DNA from: Geosiphon pyriformis
Lineage: Eukaryota; Glomeromycota; Glomeromycetes; Archaeosporales; Geosiphonaceae
DNA length: 64,000 nt
Assembly: GCA_016748015.1 (NCBI GenBank)
Contig: JAAOMT010000597.1
Location: 262,351 to 326,350, forward strand
Direction: 5' to 3'
The notes under the pieces are model-generated. The model saw nothing but the letters and a program-made list of their open reading frames with translations. It ran no database searches and had not been told where the DNA came from. The stretch's first letter is position 1, and every line of letters begins with the position of its first letter. A program made the translations under genes and the position numbers. Of this stretch, positions 45,053 through 57,057 are shown one piece after another.

Positions 45053-45076
45053 AATATCTTTGCCATTATTGCTGAA

Positions 45077-45364
45077 CTATTTAAGTTTCTGTTTCTTGGT
45101 GAGATCAGGAAGTGCGATAAATGTTTCAGGATTTGAATTAGAGTTTGAATTGTCATAATTTTTGTTGCTATTTGGAGTGGAACTGAAACTGTTGTTTTCA
45201 TTGTCGTTATTGTTAGAGTTTAAATTAGGATTGAAATTTGATTCCAATTCTGATGTACAGCTGCTGATTGGTTTTTTTTCCTCTGGGATTGTGTAGATCA
45301 TGCAGATTGGTGGATTGTAAATGAGGTTACACTCATTACAATATTGAAAGTCACAGGGAATCAA
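45077..45364 (-). pseudogene. Acidic linker of element E with CNEC pair and conserved stop
   Basis: Starts IPCDFQYCNECNLIYNPPIC (a CxxC pair), then IPEEKKPISSCTSELESNFN, an Asn/Ser run, and FIALPDLTKKQKLK followed by TAG (45077-45079). The frame continues FSNNGKDIMSEHAHDTDTGF into dUTPase. The stop matches B, C and H. Confidence 0.8.
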
Positions 45365-45436
45365 ACAATAGTCATATAGTCGAGTGTTGATTTCTTTTAA
45401 CCATTGCTCTTGTTCCTCTTTAGTAGGTGCTAATTC

Positions 45437-45965
45437 CTAATAGTGTTTGTGGAATTGTTCTGGATCTAATAGATTTATGACTGGTTCTGGGTTCCAGTTA
45501 AGTTCTATGAATTCAGATAAGTTATTTTTAATTGTTTTTATTTCTTCTGGCGATGCTCTTTTGATTTTGGTGAGTGCCATTTGCCAAATTTTGTTATTGT
45601 TGTGTGGACATCCATCCAATTGTTTGACTGTTTATCTCTAGGCGGTGTCTATGAGTGTTCTTTTTCTCATCCAGTCACTTATGAGAATTGTGTATTGACA
45701 CAATTTGTTGCATGTTCCTTCTTGATCAGAAATGTCATTCCACATTTCTTCATCAAGTAATGTTTCTCCACAAGCTAGACAAGATTCATTGTCACATTTT
45801 TCTTGCCATTTTGGGCATCTGAAGCATTTTATGATGCACATGTAACAATAGAATTTGGTTGCTGTTGAGTATTTCTCATCATTGCCACAGCATGCACCCA
45901 TTGACAACAATTTTTTACCACAATCAACGCATATGAGTTTTGGTCAATGATAAGTAAATTATTGT
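45437..45965 (-). pseudogene. Cys-rich module of element E (best copy)
   Basis: Reads CVDCGKKLLSMGACCGNDEK (about 45900-45945), then KFYCYMCIIKCFRCPKWQEK, CDNESCLACGETLLDEEMWN and GTCNKLCQYTILISDWM (open 45638-45910). That is five CxxC-like pairs in about 100 residues, the spacing expected of two zinc-ribbon or treble-clef units. After one stop it continues as the PHNNNKIWQM...FHKHY segment (45437-45619). The GKKL/ETLL echoes suggest an internal duplication. No catalytic motif seen. Confidence 0.75.
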
Positions 45966-46104
45966 GGTGTAGTGTAAATATAGTCATTATAAGTGGATGT
46001 GCTGTCAGGTGTTGGTTTTTCTTTCTTCCCTTTTTCTTTTCTCTTTTTATTTTCTTCCTATTTCCAATCTATTAGCTCTTTCTAGTTGTCATTGGTTTTT
46101 CAGG

Positions 46105-46640
46105 CTAGGTCAAAATTCCAGGTAGGTTCTTTTTTTTTCTTTTTTTTTCTATTGTTGCTCTATAGAAGTACTGGTGGTAACTTGTTGTGGTTTTTGTCAG
46201 CCCATAAGACTTGGTACACTTCCCAGATAGATTTCTTCTCTTCTTTCTTGAACTCAATAAGAGGTACTGGTGTGTTAGGTGTTTTAAAATGGCCACACGT
46301 GGCTGGTACCCATGTGTGTTAACCATTCTGGCTGAGTTGGAGCTTTTGTGTGTTCCAATCAAGTGTTGTGTTAGTTTTGGACAGCCAGTCATTGCCAACA
46401 AGTGCTTGATATTGGGTGGCTTCCATGACTAATACTTTGATTGGCACAATAATGCCATTGACTTCTATAGAGAAGTCATCAATCTCACCGATTGGAGTTT
46501 TGGTTGTTCTATCAGCCATGATAATTCATGCACTGACAGCTTGATCAACTTGGCAACCTAATTGGTTTATGAGTTGTTTTGTGATGATGCTGCCGGCTAA
46601 TCTACTGTCTAAGATTAGCTTGATTGAATGACCATCAACT
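46105..46640 (-). pseudogene. Protease of element E
   Basis: Active site LILDSRLAGSIITKQLINQL (DSR at 46601-46609; Gly changed to Arg). The distal half is open (46319-46519): TKTPIGEIDDFSIEVNGIIV and ATQYQALVGNDWLSKTN. The Lys-rich spacer follows. It is a good template for the domain's C-terminal half. Confidence 0.84.
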
Positions 46641-48995
46641 TTGACATTGGTGTACATGGTGGTGATAGGTTTTTCTTTAAAAACAGCTCCACTAAATAAT
46701 GGCATGACTGACAGTTCCTCAAGTTCAAATGGAAAAATAGTGTTCAGTGATTCATTTTTGGTAATAGTAGCTGGTGGAATATTACTGGTAAGTGTTGATT
46801 GTTGGTTGGTTTCCAGATTATTGGGTCAGGCATCTTCTGGGGTAACCAAGAGACTTAAATAGTTCTGGGAACTCGGGTTTTGAGTATATTTGGTTCCTAA
46901 ACTCCGCTATCATGATCCTAACAGCTGGTTAGATGAACTGGGAATTGGTTAGTGAACAACCATCACCGATCTCCAGTTTTGGGTGACTCTTGATCTGAGG
47001 TTTCCTAATGTCATTTGAGCTGAGTTGGATGGTAGTGTTTGAACTGTGGGTGTTTAATAAATTATTTGTGGCTGCGGTAGTTGATATATTACCAGTGGCT
47101 GCAGTTGATAAACTGAAGGTTGATATACAGATGGTTAATATATTAGCTGTTGTATTATTGGCAGGTAAGTCGGTTAATATGGTGCTGGGTTGAATTGGTA
47201 ATTTGGAATTGAAAACCAGTGATTGGGGTTTCAATATTGATTTCCCAATTGTTGGTTATCTATCCTTAATCTACAGTCAATTCTTAAATGCCCTTGTTTA
47301 CCACAGTAGTGGTAAACATGTATCTTCTGCTGCCACTGTTAATTGGTTAAGGATGATGAGCACGACTGATTCTGGAAATAATTTGCATTTCCTTGATTAT
47401 TGTGTCATTGTGGAGGTTGATAGATTGCCTGATTGTTAACTAAGTATTCTTCTAATTTTTGGTTGATAGAATCACCAAATTGTTTCAACTTAGAATCCAA
47501 TTCAGATAATCTGTTCATCACTAGATTGATTGATGGCTTGGGCATGGTTGGCTTTAAGTTCAGCTGCTTTAAAATCTCTGATGTTTGTAACTGCAGCTTG
47601 AAAGTTTGCTGGATGCATTGGGCATATGCATTAAAGAATGCTACTGTGCAGATCTCTAATAAATTGGTTCAAAATTTGTGGTGCTGTAAAATAATCAGCC
47701 TGAATTGCTTGAATTTGGTGCAGATTTTTATGGAAGCATTCTAGATAAGTAGTAACTGCTTTATTTTCCCCTTGTTTGATAATGGTAAAAGTGTTTGCTA
47801 ACCGATTAATACTATTATTATTGCTGAAATATTATAGGAATGCATTGAAATCCTGGAGTTTGTTAGTCAAGCTTTAATACTATAAATTGGCAGTATCCTG
47901 GAGAAAGTAGGGAATGGCCTGCATGGCTCTAGTGTCATTCCATTCGTTGGCTGTAATGGTTTTTTTCACATTGTTTAGCCACACTTGGGCATCATCTTCT
48001 TTGCCAGTGAATTTTTCAAGTTTGGCAATAGGAGCATATGCCATTGGCACTATGATTTGTTGTTGTGGTGGTTGTTGAAATTGTTGTTGCAGTGGTGAAA
48101 GTGACTGTTGTAATTGTTGGGGTGGTTGAAGTGGCTGCTGTTGAATTGGTTCAATAATCAGTTCAATTGGTGGTTGATTGATGATGATTACTGGAGGTAA
48201 GTTTTGCTGATTAATTGTTTCAGGGTTTCAATTGTTCTGATTGTGCTGCATTTGAAAATTCAGAGTTTCAATTTTCAGATTTTTAGTGATTGAATTCTTG
48301 TAAGTAAATTCTTGATCTTCAGATTTTTTTTCTTTCTCTTCTAATTCTGTTATCTCCCAGAAACTTGCATTTCCAAAATCTGGTTGAAGTGATGGTGATT
48401 GAAATCCTGATGGCATTGGTAATTGCGATTTAAATCCTTTAAAATAATTGTCATAGGTTCCTAGTAATTCTGCTTTCTTTTGTTTACTTTGAAATGGTAG
48501 TCATCCAAATGTTGATGTTGTATGTAATGTGGACACACCTGCTAATAAAATGTTGATGGTGCTTCCAGGTGTATAGTGGTATGATGGGTTTGTTGGTAAT
48601 TCAACTTTGGTTTTCTTCCAAGTGAATGGTTGTATTTGTTTTGGTGTTACTGCTGGTGTTTGCAACCTTCCTTTGCCTTTGTCTACATAAGTAATGAAGA
48701 ATTGTTGTTGTGTGTATTTTTTAATGGTTTGATTGATTTCTTTGATGATTGGTGCAAAACTATAGTTTCTTGGTAGGCTGGTATGTTGAAATAATTTTGT
48801 ATAGAAGTTTTTCCTTGTGGATTCAATGTTAACTGTTTCTTCTAAGCAGTCTGCAATTTTATTATTGACATAAAAGTTAAAAGCAGATTTTGCTGAAAAG
48901 TGGTTATTGTTTAGTCCTAATTGTTGGTTGTATTGTTGGAACAAAGATTTGGCAAATTTTAAATGGTTTGCTCCTATGTTTTCTGATTCTGCCAC
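46641..48995 (-). pseudogene. gag: gag of element E
   Basis: N-terminal part fully open from ATG 48995 to 48501: MAESENIGANHLKFAKSLFQ, IKEINQTIKKYTQQQFFI, YVDKGKGRLQTP. Next, SQLPMPSGFQSPSLQPDFGN (48228-48416) and a Gln/Pro tract (48060-48160). Capsid 47600-48040: LEKFTGKEDDAQVWLNNVKK, TTYLECFHKNLHQIQ and QFIRDLHSSIL; a block before YFSNNN is lost. The CCHC knuckle reads YHYCGKQGHLRIDC (about 47280-47325): its first Cys is Tyr. The Tyr/Gln linker continues to protease. The start follows the PBS closely, as in B. Confidence 0.86.
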
Positions 48996-49037
48996 TTTTG
49001 GATGATTGCTGTTGGTGCTGGTTCTCTGTAAAATTAT

Positions 49038-49055
49038 ATCTTACAGGAAGCACCA
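49038..49055 (-). other. Primer binding site of element E
   Basis: Sense TGGTGCTTCCTGTAAGAT, two bases inside the LTR. 14 of its first 15 bases agree with A. Confidence 0.74.
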
Positions 49056-49057
49056 AA

Positions 49058-49845
49058 TGTTACAGATAATTATTTGAAGTCTCAAATCAAATAACAAATC
49101 TATAACTTGGTGCTTGGTTGGTATTCTGGGGTTGATATCTAAAGATGAGATTTATCTGAAAATTTTGTTGTGGAGTTCTTTGTATAATGGACAGAGATTT
49201 AATGGATGGTTTTATCCATAGCTTCCCAAAACCACAGTTTTGTCAAATTTCTTTTTTAGTGTGGTGGCTGGTAATCCTCCTGGTAAGCTATTCTCAAATC
49301 TATGAGTGTTTTATCTTTGTTTCACAGGTCTTTTATCAGTCTCTATGAAATCTGTAACTCAGCGCTTAATCCTTAATCAATTTAGTAAAACCAAAGAAAT
49401 AATAAAAGAAATACAAGAAAAATAAAAAAAGATAAAGAATAAACAAAAGCAATTGCAAGTTAGTATCCTGTCAATAGCTGTGATCAAGAACTATTGTTTT
49501 AACATGATTAAGTATCAATTACTATCAACATAAAGTGTTGATAGTGAAGAGTGGGTTGAGATAGTGAATAATTATTTATTGATATTTGTGAATTAGAAGG
49601 TCACTTAGATTAAATCTAAACTGAAAAGTCTGTCTTTTCTTCTTCTAATGCTATCACTATATATACATAATTTGGGTTCTACGAGATCGCTCACATTCTT
49701 GAGTGATGTGCTATAATTTTTCAAGCAATGTGCCATATTTTCTGATATTGCTCTACATTGCTGAGCAATGTGCTCACATGCTAACTACTACTTTCTTATT
49801 GGTCTACTATTTTTTTCTATATCTGTTTTCTTTGTATGAGTAACA
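49058..49845 (-). repeat. Element E 5' LTR
   Basis: TGTTACAGATAATTATTTG to TATGAGTAACA. The U3 AGCAATGT array (49690-49790) is longer than in the 3' LTR, which accounts for most of the 22-bp length difference. Confidence 0.92.
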
Positions 49846-50363
49846 ATGGGTGCTAGAGTTTAATATACTAAAGGTAAGTATATTGGTTATTGTGTTATTT
49901 GTAAATAATAGAGTTAATATTGATCTTGATTTGATGAATAATTTGGAGTTTGAAACTGGCAATCAGAGTTTCAATATTGATTTTCTGATTATGGATTACT
50001 ATTATATAGCAGTTAATTTTGTGGTAACTTTGTTTACCACAATTGTGACATATATATGTTTTTTGCTATTATAGTTGATTGGTTGACAATAAGAGACATG
50101 ATTATTTTAAAAACAATTTGAGTTTCTTTAATTATTGTGTCATTGTAAAGGTTAATATATGATCTGATTGTTGTTAGTTAAATACCCCTCTAATTTTTGA
50201 TTAATTGAATTATTAAATTGTTTTAATTTGAAATTTAATTCAGATAATCTATTTATTACTAGATTAATAACTTGGGTGTGGTTGGCTTTGAGTTTAGCTA
50301 ATTCAAAATTTTGGCTTGGGTGATGGCATTCTGGAGTGTTTGTGAGTACATTGAAGTACTCAT
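49846..50363 (-). pseudogene. Element C: nucleocapsid and capsid-end segment of gag
   Basis: Matches 26850-27290 of B and 47100-47620 of E. A decayed knuckle lies at about 49990-50060 and KLEGYLTNNNQIIY near 50152-50230. Further upstream is ELAKLKANHTQVINLVIN. Element F is inserted at 50363. Confidence 0.8.
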
Positions 50364-51132
50364 TGTTATTCATAAAAAAAAAGCATACAAGAAAATAGTA
50401 GAAAAAACAGATAGACCAATAGAAAAATACTAGTTAACACATGAGCACATTGCTTGAAAAATTATAGTATATTGCTTGGAAATATAAACAATCTCATAGA
50501 ACCCAAATTATGTATATATAGCAAGAACATTAGAAATAAAAAAGATAGAATTCTCAAGTAGAATCAATATTAAGACCTCCCTATTAAAACTTTTTAGTTA
50601 AAATTATCAATATTAATAAATAATTATTTACTATCTAAATCACTCTTTCTACTATTAATACTTCATGTTGATAGCATCTAATACTTGATTACATTAAAAC
50701 AATAGTTCTTAATTATGGCTATTAATAAAATACTAACTTTTTTTTGTTTTGGCTTATTTCTTTATTTCTTTTTTTTTTTTTTTTTCTTTCCTTTTTATTA
50801 TTATTTACTAATTGATTAAAGATTAAATGCACAGAGTTATTGATGTCAAAGTGACTGATAAAAGACCCAAAAATAAGGGTAAAACACTCAAGAATTGAGA
50901 ATAGCTTATTAAAAAAATTACTGGCCATCATATTGAGAAAAAAAATTGATGAAATTGTGATTTTGGAAAGTAACAGATAAAACAACTTTTAAATCTCTGT
51001 CTATTATACAAAAAACTCCACCAAAACCTTCAAATACCAAAACCTTTAAATATTACCAACCATATTTAGCTATTAAACACTAAGTTACAAATTTGTTATT
51101 TGTTTTAAGACTCAAAATAATCACCTGTAATA
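50364..51132 (+). repeat. Element F 5' LTR
   Basis: TGTTATTCATAAAAA to CACCTGTAATA, 769 bp. Contains AACACTAAGTTACAAA near 51073, the reverse-complement position of the conserved motif. U3 is the AGCAATGT type, shortened. Confidence 0.9.
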
Positions 51133-51155
51133 TTTGGTAAGATATAATTCAACAG
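51133..51155 (+). other. Damaged primer binding site of element F
   Basis: Reads TTTGGTAAGATATAATTC where E reads TTTGGTGCTTCCTGTAAGAT. Nine bases (GCTTCCTGT) are missing between two GT dinucleotides, so the tRNA could not anneal. Confidence 0.75.
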
Positions 51156-51187
51156 AAAACCAGCACTAACAACAACTATTTAAAACA

Positions 51188-52025
51188 ATGGCAGAATCAG
51201 AAAAAATAGGAACAAACTACTTGGAATTTGCAAAATCTTTATTTCAACATTATCAAAGTCATCTTGAATTGACAAATAACAGTTGGCCAGCAGAATCAGC
51301 TTTTAATTGTTACATTAACAAAAAAATTACATACTACTTGAGAGGTTAAAGAGATTCAAAATTTACTTTTAACAACTTTTTTAGTGAACTACTTTAAAGC
51401 ACCAGCCTGCCATAAAATTATCTATTTGCACCCCTAATCACAGAAATAAACAGGAAAATTAAAAGGTACACCAAACAAAGATTTTTTATCATCTTTGCCA
51501 ACAAAAAAAAAAAAAGACTACAAACATCAGCAGAAACACCAAAAATGATACAACCACCTATTTGGAAAAAACCAAAAGTCAATTTACCAATTAATCCATC
51601 ATATTATTACACACTCAGAAGTGTTATCAATATAACATTAATAGGTATATTCACAGCAAACATAACAACACTACTAAACAGAATCTTGTTTTAAAGTAAA
51701 CAAAAAAAAATAAAATTATTGGAAACATATGGCAATTATTTTGAGAAATTTAAATCAAGATTCCCAATGCTATTAGAAATCTGATTACTGCCATTATAAC
51801 CAGATTTTGAAACTGCTAGTCCTTGGGATATAACTGACTTTAAGAAAGAGAAAAACAGTGATTAGTAAATTAATAATCAAAACCCAATTTCAAAAAACTC
51901 AGAAATACAAACCCCGATTATTCTAACCCCAAAAAATCAAAATAATCTAAACACTGCTCTTATTGCTCTCCAAAACTTATCTCCAGTGATCATAATCAAT
52001 TTACTACTTCAGCAGTAACTACAAC
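51188..52025 (+). pseudogene. gag N-terminal half of element F
   Basis: ATG at 51188 reads MAESEKIGTNYLEFAKSLFQ, then SAFNCYINKKITYYLRG and a stop; LLNRI and KIKLLETYGNYFEKFKSRF follow with further stops. It ends in a Gln-codon-rich stretch at 52010-52032 that runs directly into pre-integrase sequence. Confidence 0.82.
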
Positions 52026-52884
52026 AACAATCCAAATATTTTATTACTTACCAAAATATATTATATTAGAAAAACAGAAAAAATTCAGATCAATCATTCA
52101 GAGTAATCACAGAACCAAAAAAGAAAACAATACTATACAACATGTACTTAGATCTAACAGCAGAACATTTTTATAAAAAAACAACCATAAAAAGAACCAA
52201 AAAAAGATATTATTGGCCATTAATGTATTTAGACATTATCTAATATGTTCAAAATTGTAATGTTTATCAAAGAAAAAAAAAAACAAGATCCAGTGAGCCA
52301 CTAAGACCAATTAAAGTGAGACAACTATTTGATAGAATTGGTATTGACTTAATTGGACCATTAACTATAACCAGCAGAGAAAATTATTATATAGCAATAG
52401 CCATAGATTATCTCACTAAATGGCCAGAGGCAAAAGCAATTTAAAAAGCAGATGCAGAATTCATAGCCAAATTTGTTTACCAAGATCTGATTTGTCAACA
52501 TAAATGTTCAAAAGAATTGTTATCAGATCAAGGAATTCACTTTGTAAACAGAATATTAGTAGAATTAAGCCAAAAATTTAGAATCAAAAGACCATTATCA
52601 TTACTATATCATTCACAAACAAATGGTTTAGTTGAAAAATTCAACAGAACATTGTGTGAAGCAATTGCCAAAACCAGTTAAAAAAACCAGGACAAATGGA
52701 ATTTGTTTATACCATCAGTATTATTTGCTTATCAGACAATAAAGCAAGATATCATACAAATAACACCATTTGAACTTGTTTATAAAAGAACAGCAACTTT
52801 ACCAGTTAAGATAAAAAGTCAACACATATTCAACTAAACCAATAACAGAAGCCAACTTTCAAAGAATATTATTAAGAAAAACAT
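52026..52884 (+). pseudogene. Integrase of element F (first part)
   Basis: After the deletion junction: KYFITYQNILY, then HFYKKTTIKRTKKRYYWPLM and NCNVYQRKKK (zinc Cys lost), RIGIDLIGPLTITS (Asp), LLSDQGIHFVNRIL (Asp kept), NGLVEKFNRTL (Glu kept). The catalytic triad is intact, the only family 1 copy here where all three are present. Stops occur at Gln codons. The frame is cut at 52884 by solo LTR I. Confidence 0.84.
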
Positions 52885-53718
52885 TGTTACAGGTGATTAT
52901 TTGGGGTCTCAAATCAAATAACAAACCTGTAACTTGGTGCTCAATAGCTTCTATAATGGTAATATCTAAAGATTTTGGTAATCTGAAGATTTTTGGTTGA
53001 GCCTTTTGTATAATCGACAGAGATTCAATTTGTTGTTTTAATAGCCTTTTAGAATTGCAATTCCTTGAAATTTTTTTCTCAGCATGGTAACTGATAATTC
53101 TCTTGGTAAGCTATTCTTAAATTTATAAGTTTTTTACCCTTATTTCATGGGTCTTTTACCAGTCTCTATGATATTTGTAACTCAGCACTTTTAATTTTTA
53201 ATCAATTAATAAAACAAAACAAAAAAATACAAAATAGGAAAAATAAAAAAATCAATCAAATAAGCCAAGATGATTAAGTTAGTATTTCATTAATAGCCAT
53301 GATCAAAAGCTATTATTCTAACATAGTCAAGTAATAGATACTATCAACATAAAGTGTTGATAGTGATAAGAGTAATTTGGATAGTGAATAATTATTTATT
53401 GATATTAATGATTCTAATAGAAATGTGGTAATGAGGAGGTTTTGGTAGTGATTTTCTTTTTTCTGCTTCTAATGCTTTTACTATATATACATAATTTAGG
53501 TTCTATAAGATCACTCACATTTTCAAGCAATGTGCTATAATTTCTTAAGCAATATGTCCTAATTTTCTAATATTGCTTCACATTGCTGAGCAATGTGCCA
53601 TAATTTCTGACATTGTTCTATATTGCTAAGCAATGTGCTTATGTGCTAACTACTAATTTCCTATTGGTCTATTTGTTTTCTTATTATTTCTCTTTATACA
53701 TTTTCTTTATAAGTAATA
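52885..53718 (-). mobile_element. Solo LTR I inside element F
   Basis: 834 bp, TGTTACAGGTGATTATTTGG to TATAAGTAATA, perfect duplication acat (52881-52884, 53719-53722). CTGTAACTTGGTGCTC near 52929, TATA box (about 53481), AGCAATGT-type U3 with several units (53515-53650). Minus orientation within a plus-strand element. Confidence 0.92.
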
Positions 53719-54852
53719 ACATACAACTTAATGAAAACATTGGAAAACAAAAGACAAAGAGCAGCTGATAATATTCAAAAATTACAAAAAAAACAACATA
53801 ATAACCAATTACCAAATAAGCCAGTTGAATTCAAAATTGAAAACATGGTATTTTTGTATTATACCAAAGTGGAAAAACAATGGCATGGAAAATTTAACTC
53901 CAAATGGGACAGACCATTTCATATTAAAAAAATTCTAGAAAATAGAGCTTATAAACTAAGATAGAACAACAAAATCTTAGCTAAAGCAGCACATGAAAAT
54001 CAACTGAAAGCATATTACAATACAATATTATTATCTATCAGTAATATTCTACAATTGGGAGTACAACAAATACTAGTTCAATCAGATGAAATTCTATGAG
54101 ATTTAGAACCAATTATAATCATTGATTCAAACACATTAAGTTGATTAACTAAAAGAATATATAAAAACATGATATATATAACAAAAACAATGAAGAAAAT
54201 GAAAATACCAAATTATATTCATACCTTAGCTCAACAATTATTTCAGACCTTAAATTAACAACAAGTAAATATAGAAATTGTTATCAACTACCAAACAATC
54301 TGCTATTGAAACACCAAACAAGAAAAAAAAGCAAAGAATATATCATATTAGTAACTTCAGAACCAAACAAAAAACTGGTCAAATAAGATAGTAAAAAAAG
54401 TAAAAAACACTTTTGGGAAAATACTCATCATAATTTCAACAGAAAAACTTTCAAAAAAAATTGAAAACAGTGAATAGAACAACTTCTAATATCATACTGC
54501 TATTATCAGTTAGGACAAAAATTAAATATTCAGAAGTTATATTGCAATAAAGCCAAAAAAATATTCAATTAAGAGATAATACAGAATATTGAAAACATTA
54601 TTAGAAAGAAAACAAATCTAATACTATACATTAGAACAATCTATTGATTACACATAATATGTCAAAACTACTCAGAAATATTGCTACATTCTAACATAGA
54701 GACAATAACCATTAACCAGTGGAAAAAAATAAACAACTTACAAATCAAAGAGATAAAAAGCAGAGTTAAACAACCAATATTAGAAAAAGAAGTTATAGAA
54801 TTAATTCAAAATGAAGATTTCAATAGAGCTCAATATTAAAAAAAAGAGATAA
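53719..54852 (+). pseudogene. Integrase C-terminus, tail and PPT of element F
   Basis: Open at 53731-53964: ENKRQRAADNIQKLQKKQHN, VEFKIENMVFLYYTKVEKQW, WDRPFHIKKILENRAYKLR (GPY/F-type). Then the tail with many stops, matching E and C, ends DFNRAQY-stop near 54836. The PPT AAAAAAAAGAGATAA directly precedes the 3' LTR. Confidence 0.8.
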
Positions 54853-55715
54853 TATTACTCATAGAAAAAAAGCATACAAGAAAATAGTAAGAAAAACAGA
54901 TAAATTAATAGGAAAATAGTAGTTAACACATAAGCACATTGCTTAGCAATATAGAGCATTATCAGGAATTACAACATATTGCTCAGCAATGTAAAGCAAT
55001 GTGAAGCAATGTTAAAAAATCATAACACATTGCTTAGCAATGTAAGCATTGCTTAAGAAATTATAGCACATTGCTCAGAAATGTAAGCAATCTCATAGAA
55101 CTCAAATTATGTATATATAGCAAGAGCATTAGAAATAGAAAAGACAGAATTCTCAAGTAGAATTGATACCAAGACCTTTTTATTAAAACTTTTTAGTTAA
55201 AATTATCAATATCAATAAATAATTATTCACTATCTAAATCGCTCTTTTCATTATCAATACTTTATATTGATAGCATCCAATACTTGATCACACTGGAACA
55301 ATAGCTCTTGATTATAGTTATTGATAGGATACTAACTCTTTTTTATCTTGGCTTATTTTTTTATTTCTTTTTATTTCTTTTTTTTCTTTTATTTTTGTTA
55401 TTATTTACTAATTGATTAAAAATTAAACACACAGAGTTATTAATATTAAAGTGACTGGTAAAAGACCCAGGAATAAGGATAGAACACTCAAGAATTAAAG
55501 ATAACTTACCAAAAAAATTACCAGCCATTACACTAAGAAAGAAATTTGACAGAATTGTGATTTCAAGAAGTGACAAATAAAACAACATTTAAATCTCTGT
55601 TTATTATACAAAGAACTCAACCAAAACCTTCAGATATTACCAATGATTATAACTATTGAGCACCAAGTTATGGGTTTGTTATTTGTTTCAAGATCCCAAA
55701 TAATCATTTGTAATA
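54853..55715 (+). repeat. Element F 3' LTR
   Basis: 863 bp, TATTACTCATAGAAAA to CATTTGTAATA. It is longer than the 5' LTR mainly through more AGCAATGT units in U3 (54935-55100). Confidence 0.9.
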
Positions 55716-57057
55716 CTATTATAAAAGACTACTTGCAGGTTATAAATAAATTGATTCAATATTTGTGGTACAGTAAAGTAGTTTATGTTAATTGCTTGTA
55801 TTTGATATAGGCTTTTATGAAAGTGTTCTAAGTAAGTAGTAACTGCTTCAGTTTTTCTTTGTTTAATGGTTGTAAACATATTGGCTAGCCAATTGATGTT
55901 ATTGTTATTACTAAAATATCTTAAGAATTCAACTTTAAATGCATTAAATTTTAATACCATGAATTGGCAGTATCTTAAAAAAAATATGAAATTGCCTGTA
56001 ATGCTCTGGCATTGTCCCATTTGTTGGCTATGATGACTTTTTTCATATTATTGAGCCATATTTGTGCATTGTCTTTTTTACTGGTAAATTTTTTTAGTTT
56101 TGCAATTGATGTATATGTTATTAATGCCTATAGTAGTTGTTGTAATTATAGTAGTTGTTGTATTTGCTGCTGAGATAGTGGATTGATCACAATTACTGGA
56201 GATAAGTTTTGGGGAGCAATAAAAATGGTGTTTGGATCATTCTGATTTTTTAGGATTGGAATAATTGGGGTTTGTATTTCTGGGTTTTCTGAAATTGGGT
56301 TTTAATTATTAATTTACTAATTGCTGTTTTTCTCTTCCTTAGAGTCAGTTATATTTCAAAAACTAGTAGCTTTAAAATCTGGTTGTGGTGGCAGTGATTG
56401 AATTCTTGATAACATTAGAAATCTTGATTTAAATTTCTCAAAATAATTACTGTATGTTCCCAATAATTCTATTTTTTTTATTTACTTTGGAACAGGATTC
56501 TGTTTAGTGGTGTTGTTATGTTTGCTTTGGATGCACTTATTGATGTTATATTAATGGTACTTCTGAATCTGTAATAGTATGATAGATTGATTAGTGAATT
56601 AACTCTTGGTTTTTTCCAAGTAGATGGCTGTATTATTTTTGGTGTTCCTGCTGGTATTTGTAGTCTTCTTTTTTTTTTGTCAGCAAAGGTGATAGGAAAT
56701 TTTTGTTTGGTGTATCTTTCAATTTCTCTGTTTATTTTTGTGATTAAGAGTACAAATAGATAGTTTTGTGACAGACTGGTGCTTTGGAGTAGTTCACTAA
56801 AAAAGTTGTTAAAAGTGAATTCTGGATCTTTTTGACCTCTTAAGTAGTATGCAATTCTCTTGTTGACATAATAATTAAAAGCTAATTTTGTTGGCCAACT
56901 GTTATTTGTTAATTCAAGATAACTTTGGTAATATTAGAATAAAAATTTTGCAAATTTCAAGTAATTTGTCTCTATTTTTTCTGATTCTGCCACTGTTTCA
57001 AATGGTTGTTGTTGGTGCTAGTTTTTTGTTGGATTATACTTCACAGGAAGCACCAAA
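55716..57057 (-). pseudogene. Element C: gag N-terminal and capsid segment
   Basis: Capsid matches at 55688-56020: VEFLRYFSNNNNINWLANMF, TTYLEHFHKSLYQIQ and LNQFIYNLQ. A Gln-rich tract lies at 56130-56170, the middle region at 56200-56560, and the N-terminus VAESEKIETNYLKFAKFLF ends near 56990 (start codon GTG or lost). Immediately outside is the PBS (57038-57055, TGGTGCTTCCTGTGAAGT). Confidence 0.82.
57038..57055 (-). other. Primer binding site of element C
   Basis: Sense TGGTGCTTCCTGTGAAGT, two bases from the LTR. 17 of 18 match element A. Confidence 0.76.

Larger units (their letters stand above)
39947..49845 (-). mobile_element. Element E: full-length family 1 retrotransposon
   Basis: 9,899 bp, perfect duplication atgg (39943-39946, 49846-49849), LTRs 766 and 788 bp. 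Same gene order as B. It has the best gag N-terminus, the best Cys-rich module and an intact YLDD, but the protease is DSR, the CCHC knuckle has lost its first Cys and dUTPase is frameshifted. No nested insertion. Confidence 0.93.
50364..55715 (+). mobile_element. Element F: internally deleted family 1 element on the plus strand
   Basis: LTRs 50364-51132 and 54853-55715 in reverse orientation to C. The flanks tcat and ctat do not match exactly, so the duplication has decayed. The internal part keeps gag N-terminus, integrase and tail but lacks about 5.5 kb (capsid to RNase H). Its PBS has a 9-base internal deletion. The change of coding strand shows as a switch from T/G-rich to A/C-rich on the plus strand. 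Solo LTR I is nested in its integrase. Confidence 0.88.
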
